From CAZMXP01 sp964570285 (GTDB lineage: Bacteria > Planctomycetota > PLA2), in contig CAZMXP010000076.1 in the NCBI GenBank assembly GCA_964570285.1, forward strand, positions 1-18,538: 18,538 nt of DNA, given 5' to 3'. Made by a program: the position numbers and the translations under genes. Each line of letters starts with the position of its first letter. Position 1 is the stretch's first letter. The notes beneath the pieces were generated by a model, which saw only the letters and a list, made by a program, of their open reading frames with translations, was not told the DNA's origin and searched no databases. Shown here piece by piece: positions 14,195 to 18,538 of this stretch.

Positions 14195-14345
14195 GCCTCT
14201 AGGTCCCATGATCTGCGGTCTCCCTATCGGGCGGGGGGAGCCTGCCTCCTTAGGGTCGTTCCCGGGGGGGGCGGGGGGGGAGGCTTGGGGCCCCGGCTCA
14301 GGGATTTTCTACCCCCGGCACCCTGGCCGGGGGTAGAAAATCACC
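14195..14345. promoter_or_regulatory. Divergent intergenic region between rfbF and the transaldolase gene
   Basis: About 150 nt separate the two divergent start codons. The region contains two 8-G runs split by a single C (14264-14280), further G runs on both sides, the palindrome GGGGCCCC (14287-14294) and the 17-bp inverted repeat at 14303-14342. It must hold the promoter of the six-gene sugar operon. No confident -35/-10 pair for the minus strand was found. A perfect AAGGAGG on the minus strand (14251-14245) is too far from the rfbF start to serve it. Confidence 0.55.
14303..14342. repeat. Perfect 17-bp inverted repeat (6-nt centre) abutting the transaldolase start
   Basis: GATTTTCTACCCCCGGC (14303-14319) and its exact reverse complement GCCGGGGGTAGAAAATC (14326-14342) flank ACCCTG. 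The right arm ends 3 nt before ATG 14346. TAGAAA in the right arm (14334-14339) sits 6 nt from the ATG and could be a -10 box in leaderless geometry; the left arm presents the same sequence to the minus strand. An operator, or an RNA hairpin controlling initiation, are both possible. The A/T-rich ends without a following T run argue against a terminator. Confidence 0.75.
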
Positions 14346-14993
14346 ATGAAGTTCTTCCTCGACACCGCCGACCTCGCCGAGATCCGGCGCTTCGCGGCGA
14401 TGGGGCTGCTCGACGGCATCACGACCAACCCTTCGCTGATCGCCAAGAGCGGCAAGAGCCGGGAGCAGATCATCCCGGCGATCTGCGAGATCGTCGATGG
14501 CCCGATCAGCGCCGAGGTCATCGCCACCGAGCACCACGCGATCGTCGCGGAGGGGAGGAAGCTCGCGGAGATCCACAAAAACGTCACGGTGAAAGTGCCG
14601 ATGACCGGCGACGGCCTCGCCGCCTGCCGCGATCTCACGCGCGACGGCACGATGGTCAACGTGACGCTCTGCTTCACCGCGGTGCAGGCGCTCCTCGCGG
14701 CGAAGGCGGGCGCGACGTTCATCAGCCCGTTCATCGGACGCCTCGACGACCTCGGCATGACCGGCCTCGAACTCATCGAGGACATCCGCGAGATCTACGA
14801 CAACTACGGCTTCAAGACCGAAATCCTCGTCGCGTCGGTGCGCTCGCCGCAGCACGTGCGCATCAGCGCGAAGATCGGCGCGGACGTCTGCACGCTGCCG
14901 CCGAACGTCATGGACCAGCTGCTGAAGCACCCGCTGACCGACATCGGCCTCGAGAAGTTCCTCGCCGACCACCGCAAGTCCCAGCCGAAGTAG
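14346..14993 (+). CDS. tal: Transaldolase of the small FSA/TalC family
   Basis: The 215-residue enzyme belongs to the single-domain transaldolase/fructose-6-phosphate aldolase family, which acts through a Schiff-base lysine in sugar phosphate metabolism. MKFFLDTADLAEIR, GITTNPSL (24-31), ISAEV, the catalytic VTVKVPMT (Lys83), VNVTLCFT, FISPFIGRLDD, YGFKTEILVASVRSPQHV and the end HPLTDIGLEKFLADH are all typical. The residue matching Tyr131 of E. coli FsaA is Phe here (SPF), as in true transaldolases such as TalB (Phe178). I therefore expect transaldolase rather than aldolase activity, linking the pentose phosphate pathway to glycolysis. There is no Shine-Dalgarno sequence; the inverted repeat ends 3 nt before the start. 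It is convergent with xerD, with 2 nt between stops. Confidence 0.93.
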   Translation: MKFFLDTADLAEIRRFAAMGLLDGITTNPSLIAKSGKSREQIIPAICEIVDGPISAEVIATEHHAIVAEGRKLAEIHKNVTVKVPMTGDGLAACRDLTRDGTMVNVTLCFTAVQALLAAKAGATFISPFIGRLDDLGMTGLELIEDIREIYDNYGFKTEILVASVRSPQHVRISAKIGADVCTLPPNVMDQLLKHPLTDIGLEKFLADHRKSQPK

Positions 14994-14995
14994 CG

Positions 14996-15865
14996 CTACG
15001 CGCGCGGGTGGTAGCGCGCGTGGATCGACTTGAGCCGCTCCTGCTCGACGTGCGTGTAGAGCTGCGTGGTCGCGACGCTCGCGTGGCCGAGCAGCTCCTG
15101 CACCGCGCGGATGTCGGCCTCGCCCTCGAGCATGTGGGTCGCGAACGCGTGCCGCAGATCGTGCGGGGACGGCACCGAGCGCAGCCCGGCCGCCGTGGCG
15201 TGGAGGCGCAGCTGGCGCAGCACCCGGTCCCGGGTCAGCGCTCGTCCCCGCAGCGAGGCCACGAGGGGGGCTTCGGGGGGAGGCACCCCCCGGTCCCCCC
15301 AATGGTCGGCCAGGGCCTGCCGCGCCTGGGCCCCGACGGGGACGATCCTCTCCTTGTCGCCCTTGCCGCGCAGCCGCAGCACCGACATGTCGCCGTGGTA
15401 GTCGCGGACGAGCGCGCCGGTGACTTCGCTGACCCGGGCGCCCGTCGCGTAGAGCAGTTCGAAGAGCGCCCGGTCGCGGCGCCCCTTCGCGTCGCCGGCG
15501 GGAATCGCGCCGAGCAGGCGCTCGACCTCCTCGCGCGACGGCACCTCGGGCAGCGTTCGCCAGCGGCGCGGGGAGTCGAGGGAGGCGGTGGGATCGGAGT
15601 CGAGCAGCCCCTCCGCGGCGAGGAACCGGTGGAACGAGCGGAGGCAGGCGAAGCGGCGGGCGATCGTCGACTCGGCGCGGCCCCTCTGCCGGAGGCCGCC
15701 GAGATAGGCGAGGACGTCCGTGGCCAGGAGCGACCGGCCGCGGCGGGCGGCGAAGGCGGCGTAGTCGGCGAGGTCGCGCCGGTAGGCGGCGAGGGTGTTG
15801 CGGGAGAGTCCCGCCTCCGTCTCGCCCCAGCGCAGGAACTCCGCCGCGAACGCCTCGATCTCCAC
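14996..15865 (-). CDS. xerD: XerD-type tyrosine recombinase
   Basis: The 289-residue protein has an N-terminal SAM-like core-binding domain (about 1-95) and a C-terminal catalytic domain with every active-site residue: Arg144 (TGARVSEV), Lys168 (GKGDKER), His235 and Arg238 (SPHDLRHAFATH), His261 (LGHASVATTQLYTH) and nucleophile Tyr270. The C-terminus ERLKSIHARYHPRA closely resembles the XerD ending, supporting XerD over XerC. It would resolve chromosome dimers at dif together with XerC and FtsK; as a lone chromosomal copy with housekeeping neighbours it is unlikely to be a phage integrase. GTG 15865 is the start; no ATG is available nearby. Residues about 189-200 are encoded by a G6/C6 repeat element. 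Promoter region shared with the divergent dksA-like gene. Confidence 0.9.
   Translation of the reverse strand: MEIEAFAAEFLRWGETEAGLSRNTLAAYRRDLADYAAFAARRGRSLLATDVLAYLGGLRQRGRAESTIARRFACLRSFHRFLAAEGLLDSDPTASLDSPRRWRTLPEVPSREEVERLLGAIPAGDAKGRRDRALFELLYATGARVSEVTGALVRDYHGDMSVLRLRGKGDKERIVPVGAQARQALADHWGDRGVPPPEAPLVASLRGRALTRDRVLRQLRLHATAAGLRSVPSPHDLRHAFATHMLEGEADIRAVQELLGHASVATTQLYTHVEQERLKSIHARYHPRA
15262..15300 (+). repeat. G6/C6 hairpin-type element inside the xerD coding sequence
   Basis: On the plus strand 15275-15300 reads G6, AGGCA, C6, GG, T, C6, which matches 6855-6880 (G6, ACGCT, C6, GG, A, C6) at 23 of 26 positions. Another G run lies just upstream at 15265-15270. In the xerD frame on the minus strand it encodes WGDRGVPPPEAPL, a loop between conserved blocks, and does not break the frame. 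Confidence 0.5.
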
Positions 15866-15890
15866 CCCCTAGAAGATCGGACGGGGGTGC

Positions 15891-15918
15891 TTGACGGGCG
15901 ACGAAACCGAAATATCCT
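15891..15918 (+). promoter_or_regulatory. Sigma-70-type promoter of the dksA-like gene
   Basis: TTGACG (15891-15896), a 16-nt spacer and TATCCT (15913-15918) form the best -35/-10 pair in the window. It is followed by a leader of about 25 nt with GAGAGGAG (about 15934-15941) placed 6 nt before ATG 15948. Confidence 0.7.
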
Positions 15919-15947
15919 TCAGGGCTTTCCCGGGAGAGGAGTGCCTC

Positions 15948-16607
15948 ATGGCGAAATCGGGGAAGACCCCGAAGCGGACGGAGAAGAAGGGATCCTCGGC
16001 CAAGAGCGCTCCGAGCGCGCCCAAGGGGGGCGTCAAGAAGCCGGCCAAGGAGGCAGCCCGGACCGGCGCGAAGTCCTCGGCGAAGGCGGCAGGGCGCGCG
16101 CGAACCGGCAAGGCGGCCGCGATGACGGCCGGCAGCGGCGAGGCCGTCGCCTCCGCCCGAAGCAAGCCGGTGGCCGTCAAGAACCCCTATACCAAGGTCG
16201 ACTTCGACCACTTCCGGGCACTGCTGATCGCGCGCCGCGACCGGATCCTGCGGCAGGTCACCTCGATGGAACGCGAGGCCCTGAAGGCGAGCGACCAGGA
16301 TTTCAGCGTCGATCACATGGCCGACCACGGCTCGGACAACTACGACCAGGACTTCACGCTGGCGCTCGTCGAGAGCGAGCGGCGGGAGCTCTACGAGATC
16401 AACGGCGCGCTCGGGCGCATCCGCGACGGCAGCTACGGGATCTGCGAAGGCACCGGCGTCGTGATCGGTCGCCCGCGTCTCGAGGCGATCCCGTACACCC
16501 GGTACTCGATCGAGTACCAGCGCAAGGTCGAGGCGGGGGAGATCGACGAGGACGACCTCCGCATCGAGGAGGAGCGCGAGCGGAGCGGGGAAGAAGAGGA
16601 GGAGTAG
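15948..16607 (+). CDS. DksA/TraR-family regulator with degenerate zinc site and Lys/Ala-rich N-terminal arm
   Basis: The 219-residue protein has a roughly 75-residue Lys/Ala/Ser-rich arm (disordered, histone H1-like in composition). A DksA-type coiled coil follows (DFDHFRALLIARRDRILRQVTSMEREAL, then MADHGSDNYDQDFTLALVESERRELYEINGALGRIRDGSYGICEG). The four zinc positions read Cys166, Thr169, Ser187, Tyr190, so three of four ligands are lost. DksA proteins bind the RNA polymerase secondary channel and mediate ppGpp control; cysteine-poor versions exist in some phyla. The C-terminus is very acidic (EERERSGEEEEE). The start is fixed by a good Shine-Dalgarno sequence and promoter; an open extension to 15891 runs through the promoter. 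lspA follows after 28 nt. Confidence 0.87.
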   Translation: MAKSGKTPKRTEKKGSSAKSAPSAPKGGVKKPAKEAARTGAKSSAKAAGRARTGKAAAMTAGSGEAVASARSKPVAVKNPYTKVDFDHFRALLIARRDRILRQVTSMEREALKASDQDFSVDHMADHGSDNYDQDFTLALVESERRELYEINGALGRIRDGSYGICEGTGVVIGRPRLEAIPYTRYSIEYQRKVEAGEIDEDDLRIEEERERSGEEEEE

Positions 16608-16635
16608 GGCGGCGCGGTCTGCGTCTCCCTCTCCC

Positions 16636-17142
16636 ATGACCCGCGGCCATCGCGCAGCGTGGCTGCTTCTCGCAGTCGCCATCGCAGGACTCGATCTCTG
16701 GTCCAAGCAGCTTTGGATCTACCCCTACCCCGTCCCGGGCGGGGCGCCGGTCCTCCAGCAGGACGGGGTGGTCGTCGAGGGGTGGCTCTACGTCCGCACC
16801 GTCTGGAACGTCGGCGCCGTCTGGAGCCTCCGCCTGAACGCCTCGCTGCTGCTCTGGGCGACGGCGCTCGCGCTGCCGCTGCTGGTCGCGTGGATCCTCC
16901 TGCCGGCCGTGACGCGCCCGGCCGAGGTGGCCGGGAAGTCGTTGATCCTGGGGGGTGCCGCGGGGAATCTCTACGATCGCTGGCAGTTCGGGGCCGTGCG
17001 CGACTTCATCGACGTCTGTTTCGGAAGCCCGGAGGGGTGGCACTGGCCGACCTTCAACGTCGCCGACATCGCGCTGATCGTCGGCATCGGCCTGCTGCTC
17101 CTCTGGGGCGGCCGACGGGAGACCTCCCGGGCCACCGCATGA
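16636..17142 (+). CDS. lspA: Lipoprotein signal peptidase (signal peptidase II)
   Basis: The 168-residue polytopic aspartyl protease removes signal peptides from prolipoproteins after lipid attachment. Hydrophobic helices lie at about 8-20, 73-95, 100-113 and 144-158. Family motifs are DLWSKQLW (about 19-26), VWNVGAVWSL (family N-x-G-xx-F/W-S), GGAAGNLYDRW, AVRDFIDV and FNVADIALIVG. The catalytic aspartates are Asp123 (RDF) and Asp144 (VAD), close to 124 and 143 of the P. aeruginosa enzyme. The position after a DksA-like gene is a pairing I recall from planctomycete-type genomes, but I cannot verify it here. No Shine-Dalgarno sequence is seen; translation may depend on coupling to the upstream gene. 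The stop overlaps the next start as ATGA. Confidence 0.93.
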   Translation: MTRGHRAAWLLLAVAIAGLDLWSKQLWIYPYPVPGGAPVLQQDGVVVEGWLYVRTVWNVGAVWSLRLNASLLLWATALALPLLVAWILLPAVTRPAEVAGKSLILGGAAGNLYDRWQFGAVRDFIDVCFGSPEGWHWPTFNVADIALIVGIGLLLLWGGRRETSRATA

Positions 17143-17948
17143 AGCTCGACGCGATCCCGGCGGCCAGCGTCCGGCAGGCGGTGGAGATCTACCTCGCGCA
17201 CGCCTATCCGGAAGCCTCGCGCTGGCGGGCCCCGATGCCCTCCCTCGAAGGGGGAGACAACGCGCGGGACCTGGTCGCGCGCTTCTCGGACGAGAGCGAG
17301 CCGGACGGCGAGCGCAAGATCGCGCGTTACGTGCTCAGGCTCGGGAACAGCCGCTACCCGCACATGAAGCTGGTGCTGGAAGAGAGCATCCTGCGCGGGG
17401 AATTCGCGTTCAGCGTCGACACGCACGACGACCTGAACGTCTCGCCGTCCGCTCCCGACTATGTGCGCTGGAACGCGGTGCGCGCCCACAACCGCTCGGT
17501 CGCGGAGGGGATCGAACGCGCCTGGCGCGCGGCGGGCATCCCGACGGTGGCCGACATCCGCCCCCCTGCGGGTCCCCTCGAGCCGCTCGCCTCGGGGCCA
17601 CGCAACGTGCTCGTGGTGGACGATGAACCGGCGCTGCGCGACGCGATCGCCGATCTGCTGCGGCGGGCCGGGCTGAGGGTCCGCACCGCGGCGCACGGCC
17701 GGGAGGCGCTGCGCCTCGTGGCCGAGGAGCCCCCGCACCTGATCCTGATGGACTACCAGATGCCGGAAATGGACGGTGTCGCCGCCTGCGAGGCGCTGAA
17801 GGGGAGTGCGGCGACGGCGCGCATCCCGGTCCTGCTCGCGACGCGGAGCCAGGTGGACCTCGCCTCCCTGACCGTCGCCGACGGATTCCTGGTCAAGCCC
17901 TACCGCCAGGACGTGCTCTTTTCGCTCGTGCGCAAGCTCTTGTCATAA
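17139..17948 (+). CDS. Response regulator with unrecognised N-terminal domain and C-terminal receiver
   Basis: The 269-residue protein ends in a complete receiver domain (about 155-269). It has the acidic pair Asp161/Asp162, phospho-acceptor Asp205 (LILMDYQMPEMDG), Thr235 and Lys253 (FLVKPYRQD). The first 140 residues are a separate domain that I do not recognise. It contains ARYVLRLGNSRYPHMKLVLEE, then GEFAFSVDTHDDLNVSP, then DYVRWNAVRAHNRSVAEGIERAWRAAGIPTV. Its alternating strands and one long helix suggest a small alpha/beta fold without a helix-turn-helix. The output-before-receiver order is the reverse of the usual arrangement. It is coupled to lspA by an ATGA overlap and lies just before secA. 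No histidine kinase is nearby. Confidence 0.82.
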   Translation: MKLDAIPAASVRQAVEIYLAHAYPEASRWRAPMPSLEGGDNARDLVARFSDESEPDGERKIARYVLRLGNSRYPHMKLVLEESILRGEFAFSVDTHDDLNVSPSAPDYVRWNAVRAHNRSVAEGIERAWRAAGIPTVADIRPPAGPLEPLASGPRNVLVVDDEPALRDAIADLLRRAGLRVRTAAHGREALRLVAEEPPHLILMDYQMPEMDGVAACEALKGSAATARIPVLLATRSQVDLASLTVADGFLVKPYRQDVLFSLVRKLLS

Positions 17949-17976
17949 TGGGCGGTTTCCCACAGGCTCCCCCCCC

Positions 17977-18538
17977 GTGCTCAACCCCGCCCGCTGGCTC
18001 CGCCGCATCTTCGGATCACGCAACGACCGCGTGATCCGCAGCCTGCTTCCGCTCGTGACCGCCGTGAACGCGCTGGAGCCCGCCTACGAGCGGTTGAGCG
18101 ACGAGGCGCTGCGGGAGAAGACCGGGGAGTTCCGGGAGCGGCTCGGCAAGGGCGAGACACTCGACGCGCTCCTGCCCGAGGCGTTCGCCGCCGCGCGCGA
18201 GGCGGCGAAGCGCACGCTCGGCCAGCGGCTCTTCGACGTGCAGGTGCTGGGCGGCATCGCCCTCCATCGCGGCGGCATCGCCGAGATGATGACCGGCGAG
18301 GGGAAGACGCTCACGTCGGTCGCGCCGGCCTACCTGAACGCGCTCCCGGGGCGCGGCGTCCACATCGTGACGGTCAACGACTACCTCGCGCGCCGCGACG
18401 CCGCGTGGAACGGCCCCGTCTACGAACTGCTCGGGCTCACCGTCGGGTGCATCCAGGCGCGCATGAGGAGCGAGGAGCGCATCCCGCAGTACCGCGCCGA
18501 CATCACCTACGGCACCAACAGCGAGTTCGGCTTCGACT
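17977..18538 (+). CDS. secA: SecA, preprotein translocase ATPase, N-terminal part
   Basis: 187 codons of SecA are present and the gene runs off the right edge. SecA is the peripheral motor that drives preproteins through SecYEG. Visible are the N-terminal helix (LNPARWLRRIFGSRNDRVIR), LEPAYERLSDEALREKT, EAAKRTLGQRLFDVQVLGGIALHRG, Walker A MTGEGKT (residues 105-111), HIVTVNDYLARRDA and ITYGTNSEFGFD. GTG 17977 is the start, giving a normal SecA N-terminus. The sequence just upstream is a C tract with no Shine-Dalgarno sequence. ACAGGCT ends 7 nt before the GTG and is a weak analogue of the TAGGCT box at 6905. The gene is 28 nt from the response-regulator stop. Confidence 0.95.
   Translation, partial: MLNPARWLRRIFGSRNDRVIRSLLPLVTAVNALEPAYERLSDEALREKTGEFRERLGKGETLDALLPEAFAAAREAAKRTLGQRLFDVQVLGGIALHRGGIAEMMTGEGKTLTSVAPAYLNALPGRGVHIVTVNDYLARRDAAWNGPVYELLGLTVGCIQARMRSEERIPQYRADITYGTNSEFGFD

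Noticed and set aside
14245..14251. Perfect AAGGAGG on the minus strand upstream of rfbF
   Set aside because: It is 35 or more nt from either possible rfbF start, and no start codon follows at ribosome-binding distance.
13520..16639. Very long plus-strand open frame across rfbF, tal, xerD and dksA
   Set aside because: Composition-driven open frame; it runs antisense through rfbF and xerD and out of frame through tal and the dksA-like gene.
1..18538. CRISPR array, tRNA, rRNA, insertion sequence or prophage
   Set aside because: No regularly spaced repeats, no tRNA-like cloverleaf or rRNA segment noticed by eye, no transposase; the only recombinase is a XerD-type housekeeping protein.

Overview
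The window is a high-G+C bacterial chromosomal segment that is almost entirely coding. Strong G/C preference at third codon positions leaves many long, meaningless open frames on both strands; these were set aside. Lineage can only be suggested. The DksA-like protein lacks most zinc cysteines and carries the MADHGSDNY and RLEAIPYTRYSIEYQ signatures that I associate with Planctomycetota and relatives. The small zinc-ribbon protein at the left edge and the secreted lectin-fold protein fit the same picture. Treat this as a weak inference.

Layout, left to right. (1) 1-193, minus: a cut-off zinc-ribbon protein, divergent from uvrB. (2) 270-4046, plus: uvrB and uvrC, the excision-repair pair, joined by an ATGA overlap. 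uvrB has a frameshift near base 675 that looks like an 8-nt loss. (3) 4108-5558, plus: two adjacent TPM-domain membrane proteins. (4) 5634-6824, plus: an LhgO-type FAD oxidase. (5) 6918-7943, plus: a membrane-anchored or secreted beta-rich protein of unknown function. (6) 14194-7954, minus: a tightly packed six-gene sugar operon. It holds a glucose-1-phosphate cytidylyltransferase (rfbF), an extended SDR epimerase/reductase, three paralogous NovU/TylCIII-type C-methyltransferases in a row, and a GT-A glycosyltransferase. Every junction overlaps or abuts. This is the most distinctive part of the window and suggests a C-methyl-branched, probably CDP-linked, sugar for a surface glycan. (7) 14346-14993, plus: a small transaldolase-family enzyme, preceded by a perfect 17-bp inverted repeat and a G-rich tract. 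(8) 15865-14996, minus: XerD-type recombinase, convergent with the transaldolase. (9) 15948-18538, plus: dksA-like regulator, lspA, a response regulator with an unrecognised N-terminal domain, and the start of secA.

Expression signals. Several genes (uvrB, the first TPM gene, the 6918 gene, perhaps the transaldolase) lack a Shine-Dalgarno sequence and have a TAnnnT-like box about 6-7 nt before the start codon, the geometry of leaderless transcripts. The dksA-like and zinc-ribbon genes instead have a conventional leader with a Shine-Dalgarno sequence. A G6/C6 hairpin-like sequence family occurs between genes and also inside two coding sequences.

No rRNA, tRNA, CRISPR array, transposase or plasmid origin was seen. 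No gene-free stretch exceeds 300 bases; the longest is about 150 bases, between rfbF and the transaldolase gene.
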